A DNA stretch of 64,000 bases from Janthinobacterium sp. SUN073 (GCF_030397665.1 NZ_JAPUBT010000001.1:248001-312000), one strand, 5' to 3'; shown: positions 25,694 to 35,378, counted from the first letter of the stretch. A program made the numbers and translations. The notes: generated by a model from the letters alone, not told the origin.

Positions 25694-26667
25694 CTGGCAG
25701 CCTTGACGTCGTCCATGTAGGCGCGGATGATGCTGGCGAAATCCACATCGGCCGTCAAGCCCAGCGCTTCGGCGCGGGCCGTGTCCCAGGCGCCAGGCCA
25801 GCTCTTCACGATGCGCTCGATGGCGGGATCGGGCGCGTAGCTGATACGGGCCGTCACGTCGCTGCCGGCCACGTCTTCAAGTGCCGCGATCATCTCGCCC
25901 ACGCTCACGCTCAAACCTGGCAAATTCACCGTGCGGCTGGCGCCAAACATCTCGCCTGCCAGTTCGTGGCCGGCGATCAGGGATGCGATGGCGCCACGCG
26001 GCGACAGCAGCCACAGACGCAGATCGGTGGCCACGGGACAGACGGCCGCCTCGCCGTTCAACGGTTCGCGGATGATGCCGCTGGCGAACGACGACGCCGC
26101 CTTGTTCGGCTTGCCAGGACGCACGCTGATGGTCGGCAGGCGCAGCACGCGCCCGTCGACAAAGCCGCGGCGGCTATAATCGTTGAGCAGCAATTCGCCG
26201 ATGGCCTTTTGCGCGCCATACGACGACTGGGGATTCAGGGCCGTCGTATCCTGCACCACGTCCGGCAGCTTGCCGCCATACACGGCCACGGAACTGGTAA
26301 ACACGACCTTCGGCTTGTGCCCCAGTTCGCGGCAGACGTCGAGCAGCAAACGCGAAGCGTCGAGGTTGATGCGCATGCCCAGTTCAAAATCAGCTTCCGC
26401 CTGGCCACTGACGATGGCGGCCAGGTGGAAAATCGAAGTGGTCTGCGTGTTGATGGTGGCGCGCATCAGGGCACCGTCAGCGATATCGCCCGTGACCACC
26501 TTGACGCGCGCATCGTTGAAGTCGTGCGCGGCCACCACGTCGACCAGCACCAGCTCACTGATCGTTTGCAATTGGCCATGGCTGTCCGTCAGCTGGCCTT
26601 GCGCCAGCAACTGCCGCGCCAGGCGCTGTCCCAGGAAACCGGCGCCGCCGGTAATGAGTACTTTCAT
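25690..26667 (-). CDS. denD: D-erythronate dehydrogenase (SDR/epimerase family)
   Basis: A 325-residue NAD-dependent enzyme with GGAGFLGQRLARQL at the N-terminus and the catalytic Tyr and Lys in SSYGAQKAIGE. Family and context both match DenD, which oxidises D-erythronate to 2-oxo-tetronate in the pathway described for DUF1537 kinases. ATG 26667 has AGGAG seven bases upstream; ATG 26673, overlapping the previous stop as ATGA, has it only one base upstream and is less likely. It is the last gene of the operon. Confidence 0.87.
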   Translation of the reverse strand: MKVLITGGAGFLGQRLARQLLAQGQLTDSHGQLQTISELVLVDVVAAHDFNDARVKVVTGDIADGALMRATINTQTTSIFHLAAIVSGQAEADFELGMRINLDASRLLLDVCRELGHKPKVVFTSSVAVYGGKLPDVVQDTTALNPQSSYGAQKAIGELLLNDYSRRGFVDGRVLRLPTISVRPGKPNKAASSFASGIIREPLNGEAAVCPVATDLRLWLLSPRGAIASLIAGHELAGEMFGASRTVNLPGLSVSVGEMIAALEDVAGSDVTARISYAPDPAIERIVKSWPGAWDTARAEALGLTADVDFASIIRAYMDDVKAAS

Positions 26668-26669
26668 TT

Positions 26670-27461
26670 TCATGCTCCTTGTTTGTTGTTGTAAGCGGCA
26701 AGCCAACCCAGGCCATCCTCGGTGCGTCCGCGCGGACGGTATTCGCAGCCGATCCAGCCCCCATAGCCCAGGTCATCCAGCAGGGTATACAGATACGGGT
26801 AATTGACTTCGCCATCGTCCGGTTCATTGCGCGCCGGGACGCTGGCGATCTGCACGTGGCCGATGCCGTCGAAGTTGTTCTTGAACGTCATGGCGATATC
26901 GCCCTCGACGATCTGCGTGTGGTAAAAATCCATCTGCACCTTGACGTTGGGTGCGTCCGACTCCAGGCGCAGCGCATGGCCCTGCGCCTGCGTGACGAGG
27001 AAGTAGCCGGGCATGTCGCGCCAGTTGATCGGTTCGATCAAGAGTTCAATGCCATGCTCGCCCACGGCCTTCGCCGCGTACTTCAAATTGGCCAGGTAGG
27101 TGGCGCGGTGCAGCGCGAGGTCGGCGCCCACGGGCAGCAGGCCCGCCATCATGTGCACGCGTGGCGTGCCCAGTGCCAGCGCATACTCGATGCCACGCGT
27201 CACACCGGCACGGAATTCCGCTTCGCGGCCCGGCAGCGAGGCGATGCCACGCTCGCCGGCCGCCCAGTCGCCCGGCGGCAGGTTGAACAGCACATTCTGC
27301 AAGCCGTGCTCGCGCAGCCAGCCGGCTACCTCCTGCGGCGCGTAATCGTAAGGAAACAGAAATTCGACACCCTGGAAGCCCGCTTGCGCGGCGGCGGCAA
27401 AGCGCTGCGGGAAAGGCACTTCATTGAACATCATGGTCAGATTGGCGGCAAAGCGGGGCAT
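26670..27461 (-). CDS. otnI: 2-oxo-tetronate isomerase (hydroxypyruvate isomerase family)
   Basis: This 263-residue TIM-barrel protein has the Hyi/OtnI pattern: [58 protein letters not shown] and [10 protein letters not shown], with metal-binding Glu, Asp and His residues. In the tetronate pathway OtnI converts 2-oxo-tetronate to 3-oxo-tetronate. AGGAG precedes ATG 27461 by six bases. Such proteins are often labelled hydroxypyruvate isomerase; the neighbours favour OtnI. Confidence 0.88.
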   Translation of the reverse strand: MPRFAANLTMMFNEVPFPQRFAAAAQAGFQGVEFLFPYDYAPQEVAGWLREHGLQNVLFNLPPGDWAAGERGIASLPGREAEFRAGVTRGIEYALALGTPRVHMMAGLLPVGADLALHRATYLANLKYAAKAVGEHGIELLIEPINWRDMPGYFLVTQAQGHALRLESDAPNVKVQMDFYHTQIVEGDIAMTFKNNFDGIGHVQIASVPARNEPDDGEVNYPYLYTLLDDLGYGGWIGCEYRPRGRTEDGLGWLAAYNNKQGA

Positions 27462-27479
27462 GCGTATCTCCTGGATTTC

Positions 27480-28124
27480 TTATATGTCGAGTTTGAATGT
27501 GTGTTTCAGGTCCGCGATCTGTTCCGCGTCGAGCGGGCGCGTGGGCACATCGCGCAGCAGCAGGAACAGCTTGGCCGTCTCTTCCAGTTCCTCGGCCGCG
27601 TACACGGCCGCTTCCAGGCTGGTGCCCGAGACCACGGGGCCGTGATTGGCCAGCAGCACGGCCGAGTGCTTGCGCGCCATGGCGCCGATGGCGCCGGCCA
27701 GCGCCGGGTCGCCCGGACGGTGGTAAGGCACGAGAGGCAAGCGCCCCACCTTCATCACAAAATATGGCGTGAGCGGCGGGATGCAATCGTCATGATTCAG
27801 GCCGCACATGCAGGACACTGCCGCCGAATGCGTCGAGTGCAAATGCACGATGGCGCCGGCGCTGCCGCGCTCTTCGTACATGGCGCGGTGCAGAAATGCC
27901 TCTTTTGACGGCGGCGCACCGCTGATCAAGTTGCCGTCCCAGTCCAGCTTGGACAATTGCGCGGGATCGAGCCGCCCCAGGCTGGCATTTGTGGGCGTGA
28001 GCAGCCAGCCGTCGGACAGGCGCACGCTCAGATTGCCGCTGCTGCCCGCCGTCAGGCCCCGCTCGAACAGGGACTTGCCGAAATCGACGATCTGCTCGCG
28101 CTGGCGCGATTCGTCGGCGCTCAT
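27480..28124 (-). CDS. otnC: 3-oxo-tetronate 4-phosphate decarboxylase (class II aldolase family)
   Basis: A 214-residue zinc enzyme. It has the aldolase II pattern: GLTAGSSGNLSVRL, PSKEAFLHRAMY (Glu), IVHLHSTHS (two zinc histidines), and LLANHGPVV (third histidine). OtnC decarboxylates 3-oxo-tetronate 4-phosphate to dihydroxyacetone phosphate, the end of the pathway. ATG 28124 overlaps the otnK stop as ATGA. L-fuculose-phosphate aldolase would be the alternative label without the context. Confidence 0.88.
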   Translation of the reverse strand: MSADESRQREQIVDFGKSLFERGLTAGSSGNLSVRLSDGWLLTPTNASLGRLDPAQLSKLDWDGNLISGAPPSKEAFLHRAMYEERGSAGAIVHLHSTHSAAVSCMCGLNHDDCIPPLTPYFVMKVGRLPLVPYHRPGDPALAGAIGAMARKHSAVLLANHGPVVSGTSLEAAVYAAEELEETAKLFLLLRDVPTRPLDAEQIADLKHTFKLDI

Positions 28125-29422
28125 GCCAGCACCTGCCAGGCCTTGCTGAAGAAATCCACGGTGCCGAAATTGCCGGACTTGAGTGCCAGCACCAAAGGCG
28201 CCATGCCATCGTCGCCCGGCGCCGGCAAGGCTTGCGTCCAGGGCACGCCGGGGTCGATCTCTGGCCCGATGCGCAAACCGGCCACGCCCAGCGCCTTGAC
28301 GACGGCGCCCGAGGTTTCGCCGCCGGCGACGATCAGCTGGCCCACACCGAGGCGCACCAGCCCTTGTGCGATGGCGGCCAGGGCTTCCTCGACGAGGGCG
28401 CCGGCCCGCTCCACGCCCAGCTGTGCCTGCACGGCGCGCACGGCGTCCGGCGTGGCCGTGGCATAGATCAAAACAGGGCCTTGCGCCAGGTGCGCGCCAG
28501 CCCATTCCAGTGCATGCTCCACCACGGCGCCCACCACCTCGCCTCCCGCGGCAAGCTGCAGCGGGTCGACGTGGAATGACGGTGCGCTCTCGCGCAGGTG
28601 CGCCACCTGCTGCTGCGTGGCCACCGAACAGCTGCCTGAAATCACGGCGCGAAATCCGGAGGCCGGCGGCAAGCGCCCTGCCTGTCCCGCAGGCGATGGC
28701 GACAACTGGCCCCGCTGGCGGAAATTCTGCGGCAGTCCCAGCGCAATGCCGGAGCCGCCCGTAATCAGTTTCAAGTCGGCGCAGGCGGCGCCGATGGCTT
28801 CCAGGTCGCGGTTGGAGACGGCATCGACGACAGCAAAATGGCAGCCCTGGCCGCGCAAGTCCGTAAAACGCTGGGCGATGGCGGCGGCGCCCTTCTCCAC
28901 CACGGAGAAATCGGCCAGGCCCACCTTGGCTTGCACCTGCTGCTGCAGCACGCGCACCAGGTTGGAATCCATCATCGGCGTCAAGGGATGGTCGCGCATA
29001 CCTGACTCGGCCAGCGGCACGTCGCCGACGAACAGGTTGCCCTTGTAGATAGTGCGGCCATTCGCGGGGAACGCGGGACAAGCAATCGTGAAGTCCGTGT
29101 CGAGCGCCCGCATCAACGCTTCGGCCACGGGACCGATATTGCCGCGCGGCGTGGAGTCGAACGTGGAGCAGTACTTGAAGTAGAATTGGCGGCATCCGGC
29201 CTGCTGCAGCCAGGCCAGCGCGGCCAGCGACTCGGCCACCGCGTCTTCAGGTGCATTCGTGCGCGACTTGAGGGCGATGACGACGGCATCGACATCGCCG
29301 GGTGGCGGCCCTTGCGGCACCCCGATCAATTGCACCGTGCGCATGCCGGCCTTGACCAGCATGCCGGCCAGGTCGGTGCCACCCGTGAAGTCGTCGGCGA
29401 TACATCCCATTAGTACGGTCAT
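28121..29422 (-). CDS. otnK: 3-oxo-tetronate kinase (DUF1537 family)
   Basis: A 433-residue four-carbon acid sugar kinase. The N-terminal domain starts GCIADDFTGGTDLAGML (sugar-acid site) and contains YFKYCSTFDSTPRGNIGP; the C-terminal nucleotide domain has ISGSCSVATQQQV and VAGGETSGAVVKALG. It phosphorylates 3-oxo-tetronate. ATG 29422 was chosen because AAGGAA lies six bases upstream; an in-frame ATG at 29443 directly follows the ltnD stop. Confidence 0.92.
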   Translation of the reverse strand: MTVLMGCIADDFTGGTDLAGMLVKAGMRTVQLIGVPQGPPPGDVDAVVIALKSRTNAPEDAVAESLAALAWLQQAGCRQFYFKYCSTFDSTPRGNIGPVAEALMRALDTDFTIACPAFPANGRTIYKGNLFVGDVPLAESGMRDHPLTPMMDSNLVRVLQQQVQAKVGLADFSVVEKGAAAIAQRFTDLRGQGCHFAVVDAVSNRDLEAIGAACADLKLITGGSGIALGLPQNFRQRGQLSPSPAGQAGRLPPASGFRAVISGSCSVATQQQVAHLRESAPSFHVDPLQLAAGGEVVGAVVEHALEWAGAHLAQGPVLIYATATPDAVRAVQAQLGVERAGALVEEALAAIAQGLVRLGVGQLIVAGGETSGAVVKALGVAGLRIGPEIDPGVPWTQALPAPGDDGMAPLVLALKSGNFGTVDFFSKAWQVLA

Positions 29423-29443
29423 GATTGTTCCTTCTTGATTCAT

Positions 29444-30343
29444 TTACGCTTTCGCTGGCAATGTAATTCCAGGGAAAAGCTTGATGACGGCGGAGTCGTC
29501 CTCGCCGCCAAAACCGGCGGCCGACGCCTGCATGAACATCTGGTGCGCCGTGGCCGACAGCGGTAATGGAAACACGCTTTTTTTCGCGTAATCGAGCACG
29601 ATGCCCAGGTCTTTCACAAAAATATTCACGGCCGACAGCGGCGTGTAGTCACCCTTCAGGATGTGCGGCACGCGGTTCTGGAACATCCAGGAACTGCCGG
29701 CGCTGTTCGAAATGACTTCGTACAGGGCATCCGGATCGCAGCCGGCACGCAGGCCCAGCGCCATAGCTTCGGCGGCGGCGGCAATGTGCACGCCGGCCAG
29801 CAACTGGTTGATCATCTTGACCTTCGAACCTTGCCCCGGCTGCTCGCCCAGACGGTACAGTTTGGCGCAGATGGCATCGAAAACGCCGGCGCAGGCGTCA
29901 AACGCATCGGGCGCACCGGCCGCCATCACCGACATTTCGCCAGCAGCCGCCTTGGCCGCGCCGCCTGAAATGGGCGCGTCGATGAAACGCAATCGCATGG
30001 CCGCCAGGCGCGCGCCGAGCGCTTCGGCAAACTCCGGCGCCACGGTGGCACAGGCGATGACCACGCTGCCCGGTGCCAGGGCGCTGGCCGCACCGTGTTC
30101 GCCAAACAGCACGGCTTCCGTCTGCTGCGCATTGACGACGACGATCAGCAAGGCTTGCACCTGCGCCGCCAGCGCGGCCGGAGATTGCGCCGCATGGGCG
30201 CCCAGGTCCACCAGCTTTTGCATGGTCTCGGGCCGCACATCGCAGGCATGCACTTCAAAACCGACGCGCAGCAGCGATTGGGCGATGCCCATGCCCATGG
30301 CGCCCAGGCCGATCACGCCCACTTTTTCGATTGTTGCAGTCAT
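29444..30343 (-). CDS. ltnD: L-threonate dehydrogenase (beta-hydroxyacid dehydrogenase family)
   Basis: A 299-residue NAD enzyme with GVIGLGAMGMGIAQSL (dinucleotide fold), FIDAPISGGAAKAAAG (substrate loop) and the catalytic lysine in GSKVKMINQLLAG. The family includes 3-hydroxyisobutyrate and tartronate semialdehyde reductases; beside otnK, otnC and otnI it is best named LtnD, which oxidises L-threonate to 2-oxo-tetronate. It follows the MFS transporter by 11 bases. Confidence 0.88.
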   Translation of the reverse strand: MTATIEKVGVIGLGAMGMGIAQSLLRVGFEVHACDVRPETMQKLVDLGAHAAQSPAALAAQVQALLIVVVNAQQTEAVLFGEHGAASALAPGSVVIACATVAPEFAEALGARLAAMRLRFIDAPISGGAAKAAAGEMSVMAAGAPDAFDACAGVFDAICAKLYRLGEQPGQGSKVKMINQLLAGVHIAAAAEAMALGLRAGCDPDALYEVISNSAGSSWMFQNRVPHILKGDYTPLSAVNIFVKDLGIVLDYAKKSVFPLPLSATAHQMFMQASAAGFGGEDDSAVIKLFPGITLPAKA

Positions 30344-30354
30344 TATTTACTCCA

Positions 30355-31683
30355 TTATTTATTTACGAGCTTGGCCGGCACCCGCATGATGATGAAGGCG
30401 CCAAACACCAGGATGCCGGCCAGCAGGTAGATGGCAATATCGGTCGACTGGGTCAAGTCCTTGATGGAGCCGATCATGTACGGTGCCGCGAAACCGGCCA
30501 GGTTGCCCACCGAATTGATGGCGGCGATGCCGGCAGCGGCCGAGACGCCACCGAGGAAGGCCGTCGGCAAGCTCCAGAACATGGGCGAGGCAGCCAGGAT
30601 GCCACCGGCGGCGATGGTCAGGAAGAAGATGGCCCAGCCCGTGTTGTGGGCGCCGGCCAGCGCGCTGCAGACGATGGCGGCAGCGCCTACCACCAGCGGG
30701 ATGGCCATGTGCCAGCGGCGTTCGCGGTACTTGTCCGAGCTGCGGCCAAGCAGGATCATGGACGCCACGGCTACCGAATACGGAATCGCGGTGAACAGGC
30801 CGATATTGAGCACGCCCGTCACACCGGCCGCCTTGATCAGGCTGGGCAGCCAAAAGGTCAGCGAATACTGGCCCATCACGCAGCAGAAATAAATCAGGGC
30901 CATGACCCAGATGCGCGGGTCGGCGAACATGGCGCGGATCGACGGGTGCGACACCTTGCCCTGCGCTTCCGTGGCGATACGCTGCTCGAGGATGACTTTT
31001 TCGTCTTCCGTCAGCCACTTCGCGGCGCGGATGCTGTTATCCAGATACAGCAGCACGGCCACGCCCATCAGCGCGGCGGGAATCGCTTCAAGCACGAACA
31101 TCCACTGCCAGCCCGCATAACCGTGCCAGCCGGCGAAGGTCTCCATGATCCAGCCCGACAGCGGGCCGCCAATCAGACCCGCCACGGGAATGGCGGCCAT
31201 GAAGGTGCACACCATGCGCGCGCGGCGCTCGGATGGATACCAGTAGGTCAGATACAGGATGATGCCCGGAAAGAAGCCCGCCTCGGCGATGCCGAGCAGG
31301 AAGCGCATGACGTAGAACTGGGTCGGCGTGGTGACGAACATGAAGGCGCCCGAGATGATGGCCCAGGTGATCATAATGCGGGCGATCCACACGCGCGCGC
31401 CGATCTTGTGCAGCATCACGTTGCTGGGCACTTCGAACAGGAAGTAGCCAAGGAAGAACACACCCGCGCCCAGACCGTACACGGTTTCGGAAAACTGCAG
31501 GTCGGCCAGCATTTGCAGCTTGGCGAAGCCCACGTTCACACGGTCGAGATAAGCGACGATGTAGCACAGCATGAGGAAGGGAATGATGCGCCAGGTCACC
31601 TTGCGGTAGACGGCGTCGTCGATGGTTTTCTGGCTGGCGGCGGCGCCGGCCGGCTGCCCGGGCAATGCTTGTGATACTTCCAT
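30355..31683 (-). CDS. MFS transporter, anion:cation symporter family (probable threonate/erythronate uptake)
   Basis: A 442-residue protein with about 12 membrane helices and ACS-family motifs: YLDRVNVGFAKLQM after helix 1, GIAEAGFFPGIILYLTYWYP in helix 4, and ERRARM just after. Such carriers import organic acids such as phthalate, glucarate or tartrate with protons. As first gene of the tetronate operon it most likely brings in L-threonate or D-erythronate (inference). It starts at ATG 31683 behind a strong promoter. Confidence 0.9.
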   Translation of the reverse strand: MEVSQALPGQPAGAAASQKTIDDAVYRKVTWRIIPFLMLCYIVAYLDRVNVGFAKLQMLADLQFSETVYGLGAGVFFLGYFLFEVPSNVMLHKIGARVWIARIMITWAIISGAFMFVTTPTQFYVMRFLLGIAEAGFFPGIILYLTYWYPSERRARMVCTFMAAIPVAGLIGGPLSGWIMETFAGWHGYAGWQWMFVLEAIPAALMGVAVLLYLDNSIRAAKWLTEDEKVILEQRIATEAQGKVSHPSIRAMFADPRIWVMALIYFCCVMGQYSLTFWLPSLIKAAGVTGVLNIGLFTAIPYSVAVASMILLGRSSDKYRERRWHMAIPLVVGAAAIVCSALAGAHNTGWAIFFLTIAAGGILAASPMFWSLPTAFLGGVSAAAGIAAINSVGNLAGFAAPYMIGSIKDLTQSTDIAIYLLAGILVFGAFIIMRVPAKLVNK

Positions 31684-31775
31684 GCTTGTCTCCTGATCGC
31701 TGGGGGATCGACCGTGCCGGGTTTTTATGGTCCACCGGAGGTGGCTGGCAACTTGTCTAAAATTTGTATGGATGT

Positions 31776-31804
31776 ATATTATGTGTGTGTTTTGTGTGTG
31801 TCAA
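31776..31804 (-). promoter_or_regulatory. Promoter of the tetronate operon
   Basis: On the minus strand a consensus TTGACA (31804-31799), 17 bases and TAATAT (31781-31776). The A/T-rich gap to the divergent regulator also has the inverted repeat TATATtccATATA (31809-31821) and a direct repeat tgtatatt at 31774 and 31807, possible operator elements for the GntR protein. Promoter call fair, operator call weak. Confidence 0.6.
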
Positions 31805-31871
31805 GCTGTATATTCCATATAATGGCAAGCAGGCAAGCCCCATGAGAACCGTTAGCGCAAGGATGCACCCG

Positions 31872-32684
31872 ATGGACCGCACGTTCAGCTTTACCCTTCC
31901 CGCGCCGGAGCCCGCCGCAGGCAGTTTCACCACCGGCACCCTGGGTGCGCGCGTGGCGGCCCGGCTGCGCCAGCAGATCCACCACGATGGCCTGGCCGGC
32001 GGCACGCGTTTGCCATCGGAGCAAGCCATGGCCAGCCACTTCGGCGTGAGCCGCACGGTGCTGCGCGAAGCCATCGCCCTGCTGCAGGCGGACGGCATCG
32101 TCGTTACGCGCAAGGGCAGCGGCACCTTCGTGTGCGCGCAGGATGGCGCGAAGACGGGCGAACGGGGCGACGCGCTGACGGAGCAATCCGTGCAATCGCT
32201 GCTGAACCTGATCGAGGTGCGGCAAGGCCTGGAGGCTGAAATCGCCGCGCTGGCGGCCGTGCGGCGCACGCCGGGCCAGCTGGCCGATATCGAACACGCG
32301 CTGCGGCGCATCGAGGAAGCCGTGGCGGCCGGTGTCGACGGCGTGGAAGAAGACGTGCGCCTGCACCTGTGCATCGCCGAGGCGACGGGCAACCCCTATT
32401 GGCCGAAATTCGTCGCCATGTTCGCCGACCCGATCCGCTCTGCCGTCAAGGTGACGCGCGCGAATGAAGCGCGGCGCACGGACTTTTCCATCGAAGTGCG
32501 GCGCGAACACGAAAAAATCGTGCAGGCGATCGCCGCCGGCGACCCGCAGCGGGCGCGCCAGGCGGCCATGGAACACATGCAGCATGCGGCCGAACGCGTG
32601 CGCCTGGCCGACCGCGAATTCTGGCGCGGCGACGGCGGCGCATTGGCGCGTACCCTGGGGCGCGATCCCATCATGCAGAAATAG
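31872..32684 (+). CDS. FadR-type GntR regulator of the tetronate operon
   Basis: ATG 31872 follows AAGGA at eight bases; ATG codons at 31842 and 31863 are possible alternatives. The 270-residue form has a GntR wHTH (RVAARLRQQIHHDGLAGGTRLPSE region, SRTVLREAIALLQADGIV, RKGSGTFV) and an FCD domain with EVRQGLEAEIAALAA, DVRLHLCIAEATGN and a late EHEKIVQAI, giving the metal/ligand histidines. It is divergent from the operon and should be its repressor, released by a pathway metabolite. That control is inferred from position. Confidence 0.88.
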   Translation: MDRTFSFTLPAPEPAAGSFTTGTLGARVAARLRQQIHHDGLAGGTRLPSEQAMASHFGVSRTVLREAIALLQADGIVVTRKGSGTFVCAQDGAKTGERGDALTEQSVQSLLNLIEVRQGLEAEIAALAAVRRTPGQLADIEHALRRIEEAVAAGVDGVEEDVRLHLCIAEATGNPYWPKFVAMFADPIRSAVKVTRANEARRTDFSIEVRREHEKIVQAIAAGDPQRARQAAMEHMQHAAERVRLADREFWRGDGGALARTLGRDPIMQK

Positions 32685-32695
32685 CCTGCTCCCGT

Positions 32696-33322
32696 TCAGG
32701 GGTAGCTTGGCCGGCGCATCTGGAACAAGCTGTCCGGACCGATTTCAAAATAATCGGCCGCTCCGCCGCCGCGCAGGATGGGGGCGGCGGCGGCCGTATC
32801 GTACACGCCGTCCTTGAGCAGATGGCGCGCGATATGCACGCCCACCACTTCCCCCAGCACCAGCCAGCTGCCGACACCGTCCCCATTCAATCCTTGCAGC
32901 TCGATGATCTGCGTGCGCCGGCATTCGAAGGATACGGGACTTTCGGCCACGCGCGGCACCTTGACGATGCGCGGGGCGGCCGGCGTCATGCCGGCCAGCG
33001 CGAATTCGTCGACCTCGGGCGGCGCCGGCGCGCAGCTGGTGTTCATCGATTCGGCCAGCGGACGCGTCGCCAGGTTCCACACGAATTCACCCGTCTGCTC
33101 GATATTGCGCAAGGTATCCTTGCGGCCGACGCTGGAAAAACCGATCAGCGGCGGCGTGTAATTGAACGCATTGAAAAAACTGTAGGGCGCCAGATTGAGC
33201 ACGCCTGCGCTGCTGCGCGTGGCGATCCAGCCGATCGGACGCGGCCCCACAATGGCGTTGAAGGGATCGTGCGGCAGGCCGTGGCCCTGCGCAGGTTCAT
33301 AAAAGTGAATGGGGTCAAGCAC
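32696..33322 (-). CDS. Flavin reductase-family (FMN-binding split barrel) protein
   Basis: A 208-residue protein. GTG 33322 (MLDPIHFYEP) is preferred because AGGA lies six bases upstream; the frame extends to TTG 33340. It shows the flavin reductase-like domain: DPFNAIVGPRPIGWIATRS, NLAPYSFFNAFNYTPPLIGFSS, KDTLRNIEQTGEFVWNLAT. Members bind FMN, and some reduce it for partner oxygenases. It is convergent with the GntR regulator (11 bases), so co-regulation is unlikely. Substrate unknown. Confidence 0.88.
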   Translation of the reverse strand: MLDPIHFYEPAQGHGLPHDPFNAIVGPRPIGWIATRSSAGVLNLAPYSFFNAFNYTPPLIGFSSVGRKDTLRNIEQTGEFVWNLATRPLAESMNTSCAPAPPEVDEFALAGMTPAAPRIVKVPRVAESPVSFECRRTQIIELQGLNGDGVGSWLVLGEVVGVHIARHLLKDGVYDTAAAAPILRGGGAADYFEIGPDSLFQMRRPSYP

Positions 33323-33530
33323 GCGCGTTCCTGAAGTCAAAAGAAATCAAAGGCAGCCGGGGATGGAATGCCTGGAACGACAGCTTACTTGAATTGCCAC
33401 CACCGCGTTGCCGGTCCGCCGGCGCCAGGTGGGCTCGCCCACAGACTACCAAAGCGACAATTGTATGGCACGCGGCATGCGGCCTCGCTTATGATGAGAC
33501 AACTCAACTCTTATCATTGCGCTACCGCCC

Positions 33531-34592
33531 ATGCATACGCTCACGCTGCACCAGAAAGTATTCTTGCTCCTTCTGAGCATCGTCACCATCGGCTTCGGCA
33601 CGATACTGGCGCCGTATGCGGGCGCCATCTTCTGGGGCGTCGTCCTGGCGATCCTGTTCGCGCCCGTGTACCGCTGGCTGCTGCGGAAAACCAAGGGCCG
33701 TGCCGGCCTGGCGTCGCTGCTGACCTTGCTGCTCATCATCGTCATCGTGATCCTGCCGCTGTCGCTCATTTCCGTGTCGCTGGTGAACCAGGCGGCCAGC
33801 GTCGTGGAGATGGTACGGTCGGGCGAAATCACGGTCGCCATGTTCTTCAATAAAATCATGGCGGTGCTGCCGCAATGGCTGATCAATTTACTCGACCGCT
33901 TCAACCTGACCAGCCTGGCCAGCCTGCAGGACAAGCTGGCCGAGGGCGCCACGCAGGTGAGCCAGGTGGTGGCGCTGAAAGCCATCAATGTGGGCCTGTA
34001 CACCTTCGAATTCCTCACCAGCCTGTGCATCATGCTGTACCTGCTGTTTTTCCTCATGCGCGATGGCTCCTCCCTGTCGACCCGCATCAAGGACGCCGTG
34101 CCGCTGAGCCGCAAGTACAAGCAGCGCCTGTTCACCAATTTCACCACGGTGATCCGCGCCACCGTGAAGGGCAACATCCTCGTGGCGATCGCCCAGGGCG
34201 CCCTCGGCGGCCTGGCGTTCTGGTTCCTCGACGTGCCCGCCCCCCTGCTGTGGGCCGTACTGATGGCTTTCCTGTCGCTGCTGCCGGCCGTCGGCGCCGC
34301 CCTCGTCTGGGCACCCGTGGCCGTCTACTTCCTGGCCACGGGCGCCATCTGGCAAGGCGCAGGCCTGGCCGCCTTCGGCGTCTTCGTCATCGGCCTGGTC
34401 GACAACGTGCTGCGTCCCATCCTGGTCGGCAAGGACACCAAGATGCCCGACTACGTGGTGCTGCTGTCGACCGTGGGTGGCATGGCCCTGTTTGGCCTGA
34501 ACGGCTTCGTCATCGGCCCCGTGGTGGCGGCCCTGTTCATCGCTTCGTGGGATCTGTTCGTCTCGGCCAGCGAGTTCCAGGCCAAAGATTGA
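33531..34592 (+). CDS. AI-2E (PerM/TqsA) family permease
   Basis: A 353-residue membrane protein with an N-terminal helix pair, a long central amphipathic region, and a C-terminal block of helices with the family signature GLVDNVLRPILVGKDTKMPDYVVLLSTVGGMALFG split over two segments. Family members export varied compounds; TqsA exports autoinducer-2 and others act as sodium/proton antiporters. No luxS or quorum gene is adjacent. Function is therefore left at family level. Confidence 0.9.
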   Translation: MHTLTLHQKVFLLLLSIVTIGFGTILAPYAGAIFWGVVLAILFAPVYRWLLRKTKGRAGLASLLTLLLIIVIVILPLSLISVSLVNQAASVVEMVRSGEITVAMFFNKIMAVLPQWLINLLDRFNLTSLASLQDKLAEGATQVSQVVALKAINVGLYTFEFLTSLCIMLYLLFFLMRDGSSLSTRIKDAVPLSRKYKQRLFTNFTTVIRATVKGNILVAIAQGALGGLAFWFLDVPAPLLWAVLMAFLSLLPAVGAALVWAPVAVYFLATGAIWQGAGLAAFGVFVIGLVDNVLRPILVGKDTKMPDYVVLLSTVGGMALFGLNGFVIGPVVAALFIASWDLFVSASEFQAKD

Positions 34593-34699
34593 GGCGTGGC
34601 GGCAGGCGTACGAACGGTCCGGATCGCTTGCATTGATCCTGTCATTGCACTATCGTTACAGTACGCGCGTATTGCCAGCCTTGCACAGGAGATCCCATC

Positions 34700-35359
34700 G
34701 TGTCGCTGATCCTCTATGGCCATCCCTTTTCATCGTACACGCAAAAGGTGCTCATCGCCCTGTACGAGAATGCCATACCTTTCGACTTCCGCTGTCTGGC
34801 GCCGGACATGCCGCAACACTTGCAGCAGTGGCTGGAGCGCTGGCCGCTGCGCAAATTTCCGCTGCTGGTGGACGGAGAACGCAACGTCGCCGAGACCAGC
34901 ATCATCATCGAGTACCTGCAACTGGCCCATCCCGGCCCGCTGCGCCTGCTGCCGGACGACCCGATGCAGGCGCTGGAAGCGCGTTTTCTCGACCGCTATT
35001 TCGACCTGCACGTCATGGCGCCCATACAGCATGCCGTCGGCGCGGCCCTGAGCGGCGACGCGGCAAAGGCCCGGGAAGGCCGCGCGTTTGCCGCCGAAAA
35101 GCTGGACCTCGCCTACGCCTGGCTGGAAACCCGCCTGGCGGGCAAGACGTGGGCCGCCGGCGTAGGCTTTACCCTGGCCGACTGCGCCGCCGCCCCGTCG
35201 CTGTTCTATGCGGATTGGACGCAGCCGATTCCCGCAACGCTGCCCCTGCTGCGCGCCTACCGCGCGCGCCTGCTGGCCCGTCCATCGTTCGCCCGCGCGG
35301 TGGAAGAAGCACGCCCATACCGCCACCTCTTTCCGCTGGGCGCACCGCAGCGCGATTGA
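34700..35359 (+). CDS. Glutathione S-transferase family protein
   Basis: The start is GTG 34700 with GGAGA seven bases upstream. The 219-residue product has the thioredoxin-like N-terminal domain (LILYGHPFSSYTQKVLIALYEN, cis-proline in KFPLLVDG, glutathione site ETSIIIEYL) and a helical C-terminal domain with TLADCAAAPSLFYADW. The active-site region has Ser residues where beta-class enzymes have Cys. Likely detoxification or redox function; substrate unknown. Confidence 0.92.
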   Translation: MSLILYGHPFSSYTQKVLIALYENAIPFDFRCLAPDMPQHLQQWLERWPLRKFPLLVDGERNVAETSIIIEYLQLAHPGPLRLLPDDPMQALEARFLDRYFDLHVMAPIQHAVGAALSGDAAKAREGRAFAAEKLDLAYAWLETRLAGKTWAAGVGFTLADCAAAPSLFYADWTQPIPATLPLLRAYRARLLARPSFARAVEEARPYRHLFPLGAPQRD

Positions 35360-35378
35360 CCGTGTCCAGTAACCATGT

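Noticed and set aside
31818..31823. TATAAT on the plus strand before the FadR-type regulator
   Set aside because: No acceptable -35 element lies 16-18 bases upstream; a promoter is likely nearby but cannot be placed.
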